Assembly: GCF_003627955.1 (NCBI RefSeq)
Contig: NZ_RBWS01000027.1
Location: 1-64,000 of the forward strand
Reading direction: 5' to 3'
Origin: Sphingobacterium puteale
Lineage (GTDB): Bacteria > Bacteroidota > Bacteroidia > Sphingobacteriales > Sphingobacteriaceae
DNA: 64,000 nucleotides
The translations under genes were made by a program, and so were the position numbers. The notes beneath the pieces are model-generated. The model was not told where the DNA came from, ran no database searches, and worked only from the letters and a program-made list of their open reading frames with translations. This document shows, piece by piece, positions 24,900 through 34,106 of this stretch. Each line of letters starts with the position of its first letter. Positions within the stretch are counted from its first letter, which is position 1.

Positions 24900-25814
24900 C
24901 TATGGCTTGGGTTGAACGAAATACTGAATTACGGGTTGCAGGTAAGTGTCTTTCAAAAGGACTCTCTTGTTTTCATCCAGAAGATAAATGGTTGGCGAAG
25001 CTTTGAGGTCATATAGATTGAACGATAAGATCTTGCTTTCACTGTCGAAACCGTTGATCCATTTTTCGGAAATTTCGGGCATATAATCCTTCCATTTGTT
25101 GCGGTCGCCCCAGGGGTCAATGGCCAGCACCTGCACCTGTTGCTGTTCAAACAGCTGGACCAGTTGTGGCGTATCGCGGAGTTGATGGATTGTTTCTTTG
25201 CAATGCGAGCATTCTGGATCATAAAAGAGCAAGAAGGTATATTTTGCTTTTGTCTGCGATAGTTTTTGTTTTTTTCCATTCGCTAGCTCATAACTGAAGT
25301 CTTCCGCTAGCTGTCCAGCCTTATTGCGCAATAGCAATTTGTAGATCGGCCGATAAGCCTCTTTCTCCAGGTCTGACAACAGGTCTGTTTTGATTAGATA
25401 ACGTAGCACCGACTCATAGACAATGTCATTCCGCATGGGCGAATTGCCGTCATAAAGATAGCGTTCGTATAGTTTAATGAAATGGTCAAAGTTCGGCCTA
25501 TTGGATTTGGCCTTATCCAACATCCCGTCCACCGCTTTATCCCTTAGGGCGGAATCGGGGGTTGTCGATAACAACCCGATAAAATCAGCAAGTTTTTGTT
25601 CACCGATGTCCGGATTCTTCACCTCCGCAGTATCGTTCATGTCAAATTTGTCCCAGAAATGGAGCAGACTGCTGTCGGTAGTACTAGTCATACTTGCCTT
25701 TTGCGGCGTTGTTTCGTTACTTTCCTTTTTTGAATTATTATTTCCGTTGCAGGCCCAGAGCAGGGCTACGATCAGGCCCATCGGTAACCAAAAACCAAGA
25801 GTTGAACTTTTCAT
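24900..25814 (-). CDS. Thioredoxin-like lipoprotein (TlpA/DUF5106 type)
   Basis: A 304-aa lipoprotein: leader to lipobox LLWAC (Cys22), then a helical region (about residues 50-170) like the DUF5106 N-part, then a thioredoxin fold from residue 175 with redox pair C202-S-H-C205 and a cis-Pro segment KASPTIYLL. It would act as a periplasmic thiol-disulfide oxidoreductase. It is the first gene of the PqqD/ABC/kinase operon and overlaps nothing upstream; no matching promoter was found. It may set the redox state of the exported product or of the envelope enzymes. The DUF5106 assignment is from general resemblance. Confidence 0.82.
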   Translation of the reverse strand: MKSSTLGFWLPMGLIVALLWACNGNNNSKKESNETTPQKASMTSTTDSSLLHFWDKFDMNDTAEVKNPDIGEQKLADFIGLLSTTPDSALRDKAVDGMLDKAKSNRPNFDHFIKLYERYLYDGNSPMRNDIVYESVLRYLIKTDLLSDLEKEAYRPIYKLLLRNKAGQLAEDFSYELANGKKQKLSQTKAKYTFLLFYDPECSHCKETIHQLRDTPQLVQLFEQQQVQVLAIDPWGDRNKWKDYMPEISEKWINGFDSESKILSFNLYDLKASPTIYLLDENKRVLLKDTYLQPVIQYFVQPKP

Positions 25815-26117
25815 TCTAATTTAATGCTTAACTTCGCTAAGTTAATAAAACTTTCAAAATTCCATTGACAGATTCTTCGCATTGAGCGGCTATGGTCACT
25901 GAGTTGCCTTAAAAAGTAATTAAATCAATGATATTTAATGAAATAAAAAGGCTCGCGTAGCGATAGAACCATCTTTTACGTTAGAAGCCTGGATAGTGGG
26001 GGATTTAAGAAGGACGTAAAGAATACTTTCTTGTCAGTTTAAGCCCCCAGGTGTAAATATTTTAGACGATTTAATTAAATAGTTTTACTAATTTTGCGGC
26101 AAATGCCAATATATCGA
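25815..26117. other. Intergenic region between the PqqD operon and the polysaccharide export gene
   Basis: About 300 bp between divergent genes. The right end holds the -7 box of the wza-like gene (26089-26096). On the minus strand a 23-codon frame (25811-25882) ends by overlapping the lipoprotein start codon; it lacks recognisable features. A TCGC-GTA-GCGA repeat near 25956 is too short to call. No gene is supported. Confidence 0.55.
26089..26096 (+). promoter_or_regulatory. -7 element of the first polysaccharide operon
   Basis: TAATTTTG matches TAnnTTTG exactly. Transcription would begin near 26103, which excludes the upstream TTG at 26094 as a start codon and supports ATG 26118. The -33 element is not clear. 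Confidence 0.5.
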
Positions 26118-28646
26118 ATGAAAAAAGTAATTTTATGGTTTTGCATGATCGGATTTGTGGGCTCAGTATACGCACAGACCAATCCTGCTAATATCAAAGT
26201 AGATAATCTGACGGATGCCCAGATTGAGCAATATGTAAAACAGGCTGCTTTAATGGGCTATGACGAAAGCCAATTGGATGGTTTTGCCCGCGCACAAGGA
26301 GTATCTGCTGTTGAAGTGCAAAAACTAAAAGATCGTTTGGCGAAAATTAAACGCAAGAAGCAACAGCCCAATCAATATCAGGGAAATAATAATACCGCTA
26401 TCTCGGCCCGCACAACAGGGCGTCAGGTTGGCGGATCAAATAATACCGATTCCTTACAGCATAAACAAAACAATAATCCCGATTCTCTTCAGCAAGACGA
26501 TGGAAAATTGAAGATTTTTGGCGCAGATCTATTTAAAAATAATAGCATTACGTTCGAGCCTAATCTTCGGATGGCGACACCAAGCTCTTATATTATTGGT
26601 CCCGATGATGAGATCTTATTGGATATTACAGGAGATAATGAGGCGTCCTATACATTGCCAGTTAACCCCGATGGAATGATCAAAGTGGAGTATGTTGGCC
26701 AGATCAGTGTCGCGGGCTTATCCATCGCTGCAGCAAAGAGTAAAATTGAGCAACGTTTGAGCGGTACCTACCCTGCTATTCGTTCAGGAAGAACTAATGT
26801 AAGCGTAACAATTGGCAATATCCGGACCATCCGCGTCACCTTGACCGGAGCGGTTACCAAACCGGGCACCTATAGCCTACCGTCTTTAGCTACGGTTTTC
26901 AACGCGCTCTATGCTTCTGGCGGTCCCAATAAAAACGGTACCTACCGTCAGATCCAGGTAATTCGTGGTAATCGTGTTGTGAGTACGATCGACGTGTATG
27001 ACTTTTTGGCCAACGGTATACAACAGGGTAATATACGTTTACAGGATCAGGATATTATTCATATTCCTGTATATGGGGCGCGTGTGCAGTTTGAAGGTGA
27101 AGTAAAACGACCAGCTATTTTCGAGACTGTAGCTGGAGAATCCTTATCCGATATCTTGCGCTATGCTGGCGATTTCACGGAGAATGCTTATACGGCTAAG
27201 ATAAAGGTGTTGCAAACAACAGGGCGTGAGCGCAGTGTTCAGGATGTCTATTCCGATCAATTTGCCAACTATACGCCTAAGGGAGGTGACCAATATATTG
27301 TAGCGCCGATATTAGAACGTTATGCTAATCGGGTTTCTGTCCTTGGTGCGGTATTCCGTCCGGGTATATTTGGTTTAGAACCGGGGCTGACACTCAAACA
27401 AGTGCTTGAGATGGCGGATGGCGTGCGTGAGGATGCTTTTTTGGAGCGCGGAATCATCAATCGCCTGAAAGCAGATAATAGTTCTGAACTAATCAATTTC
27501 AATGTGCGAGAGGTATTGGCTGGCACAGTTGCTGACATTCCATTGAAACGCGAAGACAAAATCGAGATCGCCTCTATTTTTGATTTACGAGACGAGTATA
27601 AATTTACCGTTCAGGGTGAGGTACGTTTCCCAGGTGATTTGCCTTTCGCTAGCAATGCTACGCTGGGCGATGTGATTCAAAAGGCTGGCGGGCTGACCGA
27701 AGCTGCTAAAAATGCACGTGTGGAGATTGCCCGAAGACTTAAACAGCGTAATGTGGACGATCACAGCTCTTCGCAGACGATTTTAGTCGATATTAAAGAT
27801 GGTATCCTTACAGATCCGACGATTGCTTTACAACCTTACGATGTTGTTTCGGTCTTAGGTGACGCGGGGTTCCGTACACAGCGACAAGTAACGATTGAGG
27901 GCGAGGTACGCTATCCGGGCATTTATACCATTTCGCGTGAAGATGAACGTATTTCCGACATCGTCAAGCGGGCGGGGGGATTGACTACCTATGCTTATAC
28001 CGAAGGCGCTTCGTTAAGACGAACCGGTATGTCTAAATTAAAAGCAGAGGAAAAGAAAGAAAAAGAGCGTCTGAAAAAAGAATTGGAGCAAGATAGTTTG
28101 GACCAAGACGGAAAAGAAAAAAATAACAACCAAGAACAAGAAAATGAGGAGGGCGCAAACGGTGCTAAGGCAAAAAATAAAGCACTAGCAAAGGTATCAC
28201 AGCAAGGAATGTCTGCTGCTGATGTTGAACCAAGTGATCTTGTCGGGATTGAGTTGAATAAAATTCTGGAAAAACCTTACGAAAAAGGCGACTTATTGGT
28301 TTTGGATGGGGATATTATTACTGTACCAAAAGAACTGGAAACAGTTAAGGTGGCAGGTGAAGTCCTGAACCCTAATAATGTGGTTTATGTCAAAGGTAAA
28401 AATTTGAAATACTATATCAATCAAGCTGGTGGATTTACGGATAATGCGCTGAAAAAACGGGTTTTTGTTCAATATGCAAATGGTGCGGTGAAAGGTAAAT
28501 CCGGAGGATATCCTGAGGTGAAGCCGGGAGCGGAGATTGTCGTTCCGAAGCGTGCTCCAAGAGAGCGGATGAGCGCGCAAGGTTGGGTTGGTCTAGGAAC
28601 GGGGATTGCATCGTTGGCAGCTATTATTGTATCATTGTTGCGCTAA
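26118..28646 (+). CDS. Wza-like polysaccharide export protein with SLBB repeats
   Basis: An 842-aa outer-membrane export channel component. After the signal peptide (VYAQT) comes a Gln/Asn-rich N-terminus, a Poly_export domain (SSYIIGPDDEILLDITGDNE, about residue 160) and several SLBB repeats, seen in VTLTGAVTKPGTY, VQFEGEVKRPAIF, FTVQGEVRFPGDLP, VTIEGEVRYPGIYT and VKVAGEVLNPNNV. A highly charged Lys/Glu/Asn linker (nt 28036-28200) interrupts the last repeats. The C-terminus ends in one hydrophobic helix. ATG 26118 is preferred over TTG 26094 because it gives a clean leader and follows the -7 box. It heads the first polysaccharide operon; it is long compared with E. coli Wza (about 380 aa) but normal for Bacteroidota. 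Confidence 0.93.
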   Translation: MKKVILWFCMIGFVGSVYAQTNPANIKVDNLTDAQIEQYVKQAALMGYDESQLDGFARAQGVSAVEVQKLKDRLAKIKRKKQQPNQYQGNNNTAISARTTGRQVGGSNNTDSLQHKQNNNPDSLQQDDGKLKIFGADLFKNNSITFEPNLRMATPSSYIIGPDDEILLDITGDNEASYTLPVNPDGMIKVEYVGQISVAGLSIAAAKSKIEQRLSGTYPAIRSGRTNVSVTIGNIRTIRVTLTGAVTKPGTYSLPSLATVFNALYASGGPNKNGTYRQIQVIRGNRVVSTIDVYDFLANGIQQGNIRLQDQDIIHIPVYGARVQFEGEVKRPAIFETVAGESLSDILRYAGDFTENAYTAKIKVLQTTGRERSVQDVYSDQFANYTPKGGDQYIVAPILERYANRVSVLGAVFRPGIFGLEPGLTLKQVLEMADGVREDAFLERGIINRLKADNSSELINFNVREVLAGTVADIPLKREDKIEIASIFDLRDEYKFTVQGEVRFPGDLPFASNATLGDVIQKAGGLTEAAKNARVEIARRLKQRNVDDHSSSQTILVDIKDGILTDPTIALQPYDVVSVLGDAGFRTQRQVTIEGEVRYPGIYTISREDERISDIVKRAGGLTTYAYTEGASLRRTGMSKLKAEEKKEKERLKKELEQDSLDQDGKEKNNNQEQENEEGANGAKAKNKALAKVSQQGMSAADVEPSDLVGIELNKILEKPYEKGDLLVLDGDIITVPKELETVKVAGEVLNPNNVVYVKGKNLKYYINQAGGFTDNALKKRVFVQYANGAVKGKSGGYPEVKPGAEIVVPKRAPRERMSAQGWVGLGTGIASLAAIIVSLLR

Positions 28647-28650
28647 AATA

Positions 28651-29730
28651 ATGGGAAATTTACAAAATATTCAGGAAAATCAAACTGATGAAATTTCATT
28701 AAAAGAATTGTTTGAGAAATTTCAGTCCTGGCTAAAATATTTACTTTCTAAGTGGTATATTATAATTATTGCTGGTATATTGGGGGGGGGGATTGGCTTT
28801 TTTTATGCTAACAGGCAAGAACCTATTTATACAGCTACTACAACTTTTGTATTGGAAGGGGCGGATAAGGGAAGTGGTTTGGGGCAATATGCCGGTATTG
28901 CTTCAATGATGGGAGTAGATTTGGGCAGTGGAAACGAAGGTATTTTTCAAGGGGATAATCTTCTTGAACTTTATAAGTCCAGAAAGATGCTCGAAGCGAC
29001 ATTGTTATTACCATCGCCAAGCGACAGTTCTTTATTGTTGATAGATAGATATCTAAATCTTTTTACCTCTAAAGGTGAGGATAAAGACAAATCTACCAAA
29101 CGAACAATCATTAACTTTAAGACTAATAAAGACCCGAGGCTTCAACGATCTAGAGATAGTATTTTACAAAAAGTTGTTTTGGATATTAATAAGAACAATC
29201 TTCTTGTTGGGAAGTTAGATAAGAAGTCTGCGATTTTTAAAATAGATATACAGTCTACTGATGAAACCTTTTCTAAAGAGTTTAATGAATCATTGGTAAG
29301 ACAAGTAAACGAATTTTATTTAAGAACAAAAACAAAGAAGTCTTTAGATAATATTTCCATATTGCAACATAAGACTGACTCTGTAAAGGCTGTGATGAAT
29401 GCCAGTATTGGTGCAATGGCGTCAGTTTTGGATGCGACACCAAACTTAAATCCAACCCGTCAGTCACAAAGAATCGCCCCAACTCAACGATCTCAATTTT
29501 CCGCTGAGACTAACAAAGCTATTTTGAGCCAGTTAGTTCAAAATCTAGAGTTAACGAAAATGGGCCTTATGAAAGAAACTCCTTTGATTGAAATTTTGGA
29601 TGAGCCAAGATATCCAATCAATAAAAAAACATTTTCTGTTTTCTCCTATTCGATCATAGGAGGATTAGTGTGTTCTATTATTTTAGTATTTGTTTTTTCT
29701 GTCGGCTGGTGGATTTCAAAACTCAATTAG
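28651..29730 (+). CDS. Wzz/Wzc-like chain-length determinant protein
   Basis: A 359-aa inner-membrane co-polymerase. The first helix (YIIIIAGILGGGIGFFYANRQ, about residues 37-60) and the second (IIGGLVCSIILVFVFSVGWWI, at the C-terminus) flank a periplasmic domain with the Wzz hallmark EPIYTATTTFVLEG near the start and LDEPRYPINKK before the second helix. It has no C-terminal tyrosine kinase, so this is the kinase-less form. The start is ATG 28651, 4 bp after the preceding stop. A run of ten G (28783-28792) encodes the Gly triplet of the first helix. It probably sets chain length with the polymerase of this locus. Confidence 0.92.
   Translation: MGNLQNIQENQTDEISLKELFEKFQSWLKYLLSKWYIIIIAGILGGGIGFFYANRQEPIYTATTTFVLEGADKGSGLGQYAGIASMMGVDLGSGNEGIFQGDNLLELYKSRKMLEATLLLPSPSDSSLLLIDRYLNLFTSKGEDKDKSTKRTIINFKTNKDPRLQRSRDSILQKVVLDINKNNLLVGKLDKKSAIFKIDIQSTDETFSKEFNESLVRQVNEFYLRTKTKKSLDNISILQHKTDSVKAVMNASIGAMASVLDATPNLNPTRQSQRIAPTQRSQFSAETNKAILSQLVQNLELTKMGLMKETPLIEILDEPRYPINKKTFSVFSYSIIGGLVCSIILVFVFSVGWWISKLN
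28783..28792 (+). repeat. Homopolymeric G10 tract inside the chain-length gene
   Basis: Ten consecutive G encode the end of Leu and three Gly codons at residues 44-47. A slip of one base would frameshift nearly the entire protein, so the tract could allow on/off switching. The rest of this region is A/T-rich. Confidence 0.6.
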
Positions 29731-29741
29731 GACATCAAAGT

Positions 29742-30533
29742 ATGGAAAAATTAAAAATAACCATAGCTGTTTTGGCATGGAAAAGCCATCGAAATTTAAA
29801 AAATGTTCTAAACTCTTATAAAAGAAATGGATTATTTGATGTTTGTGATGAGATTCTCATTCTCTTTCAGGAAATTTCGGATGAGGATTTGGAGCTAGCA
29901 CAAAAATTTAAAATCGATTATATTGGATTTGAAGAAAATATTGGTATAGGCAGAGCTTTTGCTACGCTTGCGGCGAGGGCAAAGAATGAACATATCATAT
30001 TATTGGAACATGATTGGGAGCTAATCGAACCTAAGGAAATCGTTTTTAAACGACTAAATCAAGGTCTTTCTTTATTAAACGAGGGGTTTCATGTAGTTCG
30101 ATATAGGCATAGAAAGCGTCCTGGTTATCCACATTATTCTTTTAGTTTGAAGGGGAGGGAGCTGGAGTATTACGATGAATGGCACCAGATAACTAGCCCA
30201 CATTTATTGGACTCTATACACTGGTTAGATCCTGCATTAGCATTCCCTGATAAAATAACAAAGTATAAAGAGCATTTTATTACAACCTCTCGATATGGCA
30301 ATTGGACAAATAATCCCTGCATGTTCAAAAAGGATTTTTATATTGAGGTGACTAAAGAATTTTTGGGAGAGTCGATTGATTTAGAGAGAAAAATAGCATA
30401 TTGGTGGCCCAGGCAGCATTTTAAAGTTGCTCATGGAGAAGGTCTTTTCAAACATGAAGACTTGATCAAATATTCAACTTTCCAAAGACTAAAGATTATA
30501 GGTGCTAAAATATTAGATAAGTTAAAAAAATGA
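29742..30533 (+). CDS. Glycosyltransferase family 2-like protein
   Basis: A 263-aa protein with a GT-A-like N-terminal half (KITIAVLAWKSHRNLKNVLNSY, then IGFEENIGIGRAFATLAARA). The usual D-x-D is replaced by EHDWEL near residue 85, so metal and donor binding may differ. No membrane segments are seen. The start is ATG 29742, 11 bp after the previous stop; an in-frame upstream codon at 29670 would overlap the chain-length gene. It ends overlapping the next glycosyltransferase by 4 bp. The sugar and acceptor are unknown. Confidence 0.75.
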   Translation: MEKLKITIAVLAWKSHRNLKNVLNSYKRNGLFDVCDEILILFQEISDEDLELAQKFKIDYIGFEENIGIGRAFATLAARAKNEHIILLEHDWELIEPKEIVFKRLNQGLSLLNEGFHVVRYRHRKRPGYPHYSFSLKGRELEYYDEWHQITSPHLLDSIHWLDPALAFPDKITKYKEHFITTSRYGNWTNNPCMFKKDFYIEVTKEFLGESIDLERKIAYWWPRQHFKVAHGEGLFKHEDLIKYSTFQRLKIIGAKILDKLKK

Positions 30534-31495
30534 AAGTTCTATTTCACGAAAATCAGTTAAGCTATAGGGGGACGTCTGTGGCTCTGTATGATTATGCTCA
30601 TTACAACGTAGAACTGCTCGGAAACGAGTCTATTATTGTTTATAATAAGTCGAGTTTATATAATTCAGAATCCGCAATTGCTAAATTTAAGAATAGATTT
30701 AAAGTCTTTTCTTATGAAACAATTGAAGATCTGTCTATTATTATTGAGAAGGAAAAACCGGATGTTTTTTATGCCATCAAGAGTGGGGAGAGGGACCAAG
30801 TTAGTACAGACAAATGTAAATGTTGTGTACATGCAGTATTTAAAGTTTATGAACCACATGGGGACGTTTACGCTTATGTGTCAGATTGGCTGGCAAAGGA
30901 AGTAGGACAGGGGGCAACTTACGTGCCTCATATCATTGATCTCCCATTTACAAAAAAAAGCCTGCATCGCGATTTGAATATTCCAGAAACTGCAAGAGTT
31001 TTTGGTTATTATGGTGGGGCAGATAGTTTCGATATCGATTTTGTTAAGAAGTTGGTTAAGCGTATAGCAAAAGACAATAGAAATATTTATTTCCTTTTTA
31101 TGGGTGTAGATGATTTTACGAAACCAAGATATTTTTGGCAAAGAGATCGGAAATACGAAAACATAATTTTCCTTCCTCCCAATTCTGATTTGGAATATAA
31201 GGCTAGATTTGTCAATACATGTTTTGCCATGTTACATGCTCGTTTGCGGGGAGAAACATTTGGAATGGCTATCGGAGAATTTGCAATACGGGATGTCCCA
31301 ATTATAACATATGCAAATTCACCTGAACGATCTCACATAGAAACTTTAGGAGATAATGCGTACTATTACAGCTCCGAGATAGAATTGAAATCAATTTTGA
31401 TGTCAAGTGATTTAGGTAAATCTGCAAAGGCAAGATATGAGCAATTTTCTCCTGTTAATGTGATGCAAAAGTTTAAAGATGTTTTCCTTACTTAA
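30530..31495 (+). CDS. Glycosyltransferase family 4-like protein
   Basis: A 321-aa GT-B type enzyme. The C-terminal half resembles the Glycos_transf_1 domain: RVFGYYGGADSFDIDFVKKL, FLFMGVDDF, then a HARLRGETFGMAIGEFAIRDVPIITY segment equivalent to the nucleotide-sugar binding E-x7-E region. The N-terminal half is shorter than usual. It overlaps the previous gene by 4 bp (ATGA), so it is translationally coupled. It is soluble and probably peripheral at the inner membrane. Donor and linkage cannot be read from sequence. Confidence 0.78.
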   Translation: MKVLFHENQLSYRGTSVALYDYAHYNVELLGNESIIVYNKSSLYNSESAIAKFKNRFKVFSYETIEDLSIIIEKEKPDVFYAIKSGERDQVSTDKCKCCVHAVFKVYEPHGDVYAYVSDWLAKEVGQGATYVPHIIDLPFTKKSLHRDLNIPETARVFGYYGGADSFDIDFVKKLVKRIAKDNRNIYFLFMGVDDFTKPRYFWQRDRKYENIIFLPPNSDLEYKARFVNTCFAMLHARLRGETFGMAIGEFAIRDVPIITYANSPERSHIETLGDNAYYYSSEIELKSILMSSDLGKSAKARYEQFSPVNVMQKFKDVFLT

Positions 31496-31504
31496 ATTTG
31501 TAAA

Positions 31505-33019
31505 TTGAGACGTATTTCTACTCTTCTGTTTTTGCTTAAAATCTTAAAGATACCTGTATCACTGTATTCTTACACATTGATTGCTAAATATTTTGGAGTA
31601 TCTATTGAAAAAGATATTTGGTTATTATCTTTTTCTCTGATACTTACTTTAGATGCTGCGGTGTGGGGACCTATAAATGATGTTTTCCGAGCTAAATTTG
31701 TTACCATAAAAGAACTTGATGGCCCAGGAAAAGCTATTGCAGCAACGCAGTCGCTACTTTTTTACATGTTTTTATTCTCATGTCTTATTGTCCTTATCTT
31801 GTTTTTGTTTACCGATTCCTTTGTAGACGTCATATCAACTGGATATAGTGCCGAACGACGGCAACAGCTTATTGAGATGTTACGTTTAGTAGCTCCAATT
31901 TTACTGGTTAACCAAGCTTCTTTAATTGGTATATCAATTTTGAATGCATTCAATTCATTTATTGTACCCGAAATCGCAAGCTTTTTTTCTCAGATATTAA
32001 ATATTCTCATACTGATATTCCTTGTAGATAAGTTGGGAATATATGTTTTGTTGCTGGCCTCAATTATAAGTTTATTACTACTTATTTTCTTTATAATCTA
32101 TAAAATAAAGCAGTTAAAAATACCCCTTTTTAAGAAGTTTAGACCTAAATTTAGTTATTTTCGAATTTTCTTTCTGTTTGCTTTACCATTGTTTGTTCCA
32201 TATTTAATCGGTCAGATTAATAGCGTCATTGAAAAGAAGCTCATATCTTCCGTCGGTACTGGGGCGGTTTCTATAATAGATTTTGCGAAGAAGTTTCCAG
32301 ATATGATAAATGTAATAATCTCTAGCATTGTGTTGACGGTACTGACCCCGACGATAACACGCTTATTCGTCAATAATAATAAAAGTGAATTTGATAAGTG
32401 CTTTTTGGATTCTTTTGGTTTAGGACTACTAATAATAGGTTTCTTTTGTGTCTTCATGATGGTCGGGTCAGGGGATTTAATGATGTTTTTTTATGGTAAA
32501 TCTTCCGTAGACCATAATTCCTTACTTGAGATTATTGAACTAAACAAATATTATTCTTTAGCCGCATTTACAGTATTTCTTTATGTTGTTTTTGGAACCT
32601 GTATGCTGGCAATTGGGAAAAACAAAATGAATGCATTATCAGGTACAATAACTCAGTTAGCAGTTATCATTATAAACCTCACCTTTGTTAATAAATTTGG
32701 AGTCGAGATTTTTCCTTTTAGTATCCTATTTTCTCATCTATTCGCTGCGGTGTTTATGTTTACATATTACCCCTATGACAAATCATTAGTGATTAGATTC
32801 TTTTTAAGATTTATTTGTTTCCTTGGTATAGTTACGGTTGGGTTAGCTTTATCAACATCTCTTTTATTTAATCAGTTATCTATACACTCTTCAATGGCAC
32901 GGGTGGCTATAATTAGCTTTATAGAGGTTATTTTGTTTGTCCTGTTTGGCTTTGTTTTTAATATAAATGAGATTCATTTGGCGGTGAATTTTTTACTCAA
33001 AAAGATCGGTTTTAAATGA
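31505..33019 (+). CDS. Polysaccharide flippase (MurJ/Wzx-like, MOP superfamily)
   Basis: A 504-aa integral membrane protein with about 14 helices, typical of lipid-linked oligosaccharide flippases. The N-terminal stretch GVSIEKDIWLLSFSLILTLDAA plus central VLTVLTPTITRLF resembles the MurJ/MviN branch of the MOP superfamily more than the classic Wzx branch. The only plausible start in frame is TTG at 31505, 9 bp after the preceding stop; no ATG lies near. It overlaps the next gene by 4 bp. It most likely moves the undecaprenyl-linked repeat unit of the first locus across the inner membrane. Confidence 0.88.
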   Translation: MRRISTLLFLLKILKIPVSLYSYTLIAKYFGVSIEKDIWLLSFSLILTLDAAVWGPINDVFRAKFVTIKELDGPGKAIAATQSLLFYMFLFSCLIVLILFLFTDSFVDVISTGYSAERRQQLIEMLRLVAPILLVNQASLIGISILNAFNSFIVPEIASFFSQILNILILIFLVDKLGIYVLLLASIISLLLLIFFIIYKIKQLKIPLFKKFRPKFSYFRIFFLFALPLFVPYLIGQINSVIEKKLISSVGTGAVSIIDFAKKFPDMINVIISSIVLTVLTPTITRLFVNNNKSEFDKCFLDSFGLGLLIIGFFCVFMMVGSGDLMMFFYGKSSVDHNSLLEIIELNKYYSLAAFTVFLYVVFGTCMLAIGKNKMNALSGTITQLAVIIINLTFVNKFGVEIFPFSILFSHLFAAVFMFTYYPYDKSLVIRFFLRFICFLGIVTVGLALSTSLLFNQLSIHSSMARVAIISFIEVILFVLFGFVFNINEIHLAVNFLLKKIGFK

Positions 33020-34101
33020 AAAAATTAGCCTGTGTTTTTCCTAAAGGAGAGAATGTACACCTCACAAAAGATGTAGGTCTTATACCTTATTTTTTGGATC
33101 ATGAGGGGTACTTTGAATCTACTATCGCGTTTTATTCCGACCCCAAGGATCTTCCATACCTTGGTACAGAAATCAAAGGGGTAAGATATGCGAGGATAAA
33201 AAAGATTTTTCGAAACGAATATGTCAATATCCTGTTATTTTTGTTGTTGCGCATTCGAGAATTTGATATCGTAATGATGTTCCACCCCAATTATTTTTCG
33301 TTGTCAATTGCCTATCTGATTAAGAAACTCTCTTTCAATAGAACTAAGTTTTATTTTAAAATGGATCTTGATAGTACATTTGATTTTTCCGGACTTTATA
33401 AGAAGTCTTGGAAGCGGAAAATTTTCAACTATCTTATGAGTAAAATGGATTTGTTGAGTGTAGAGTCTTATGATGATTTTAAGCAGTTTCATCAATTCGG
33501 GAAGTTCAGGGTAAAACACGTACCAAATGGAATAATTCCTTCCACAAATAACCATTTCGAAAAAGAAAATGTCTTATTAACTGTCGGACGTTTGGGGAGC
33601 TATCAAAAGGATACAGAAAGCTTGTTAAGAGCATTTAAATTAGCAAATCCCAAAGAGTTAAAATTAATTTTGATTGGTCACTTGGAAAGTGGTTTTCAAT
33701 CGTTCGTTGATGAGTATTTTAAAGACTATCCCTGGTTAATTGACAAAATTGAGTTCAAGGGGGAAGTAAAGGATCGGACAGAGTTAATGAATTATTATCA
33801 GAAGAGTAAGTTTTTTGTATTGACATCTAGACATGAAGGATTTCCATTAGTTTTGCTTGAGGCAATATCGAATGGCTGTTTTATTATATCTTCTGATTTT
33901 CCTGCAGCCAGAGATATTACTGATAATGAGCGTTATGGTAGAATTTTTCAGGCGGAAGACGATGAGACATTGGCCAAACTAATCTTAAATTGTGACCAAA
34001 ATGAGTTTAGTCTTCCTAGTCCTCAAGAGATGTCAACATATGCAGACATAAAATACAATTGGAAGCAAGTGGTTTATGATATTTATTTGAGCTTAAAATA
34101 A
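33016..34101 (+). CDS. Glycosyltransferase family 4 protein
   Basis: A 361-aa GT-B enzyme. The C-terminal domain begins at NVLLTVGRLGSYQKDTESLLRAF, followed by LKLILIGHLESGF, EFKGEVKDRTELMNYYQKSKFFVLTS and the donor-binding stretch RHEGFPLVLLEAISNGCFIISSD, with E-x7-E as in retaining GT4 enzymes. The N-terminal half holds a hydrophobic amphipathic segment (VNILLFLLLRIREFDIVMMF), suggesting membrane association. It overlaps the flippase gene by 4 bp. It adds one sugar to the repeat unit of the first locus; specificity is unknown. Confidence 0.9.
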   Translation: MKKLACVFPKGENVHLTKDVGLIPYFLDHEGYFESTIAFYSDPKDLPYLGTEIKGVRYARIKKIFRNEYVNILLFLLLRIREFDIVMMFHPNYFSLSIAYLIKKLSFNRTKFYFKMDLDSTFDFSGLYKKSWKRKIFNYLMSKMDLLSVESYDDFKQFHQFGKFRVKHVPNGIIPSTNNHFEKENVLLTVGRLGSYQKDTESLLRAFKLANPKELKLILIGHLESGFQSFVDEYFKDYPWLIDKIEFKGEVKDRTELMNYYQKSKFFVLTSRHEGFPLVLLEAISNGCFIISSDFPAARDITDNERYGRIFQAEDDETLAKLILNCDQNEFSLPSPQEMSTYADIKYNWKQVVYDIYLSLK

Positions 34102-34106
34102 GGTTT

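Noticed and set aside
25811..25882. 23-codon minus-strand frame ending on the start codon of the thioredoxin-like lipoprotein gene
   Set aside because: It is positioned like a coupled leader or precursor peptide but has no leader-like motif, no ribosome site and no promoter; chance frames of this length are common.
26094..26117. TTG 26094 or ATG 26103 as start of the Wza-like gene
   Set aside because: They overlap the -7 box or likely transcription start and would place extra residues before a normal signal peptide; ATG 26118 fits better.
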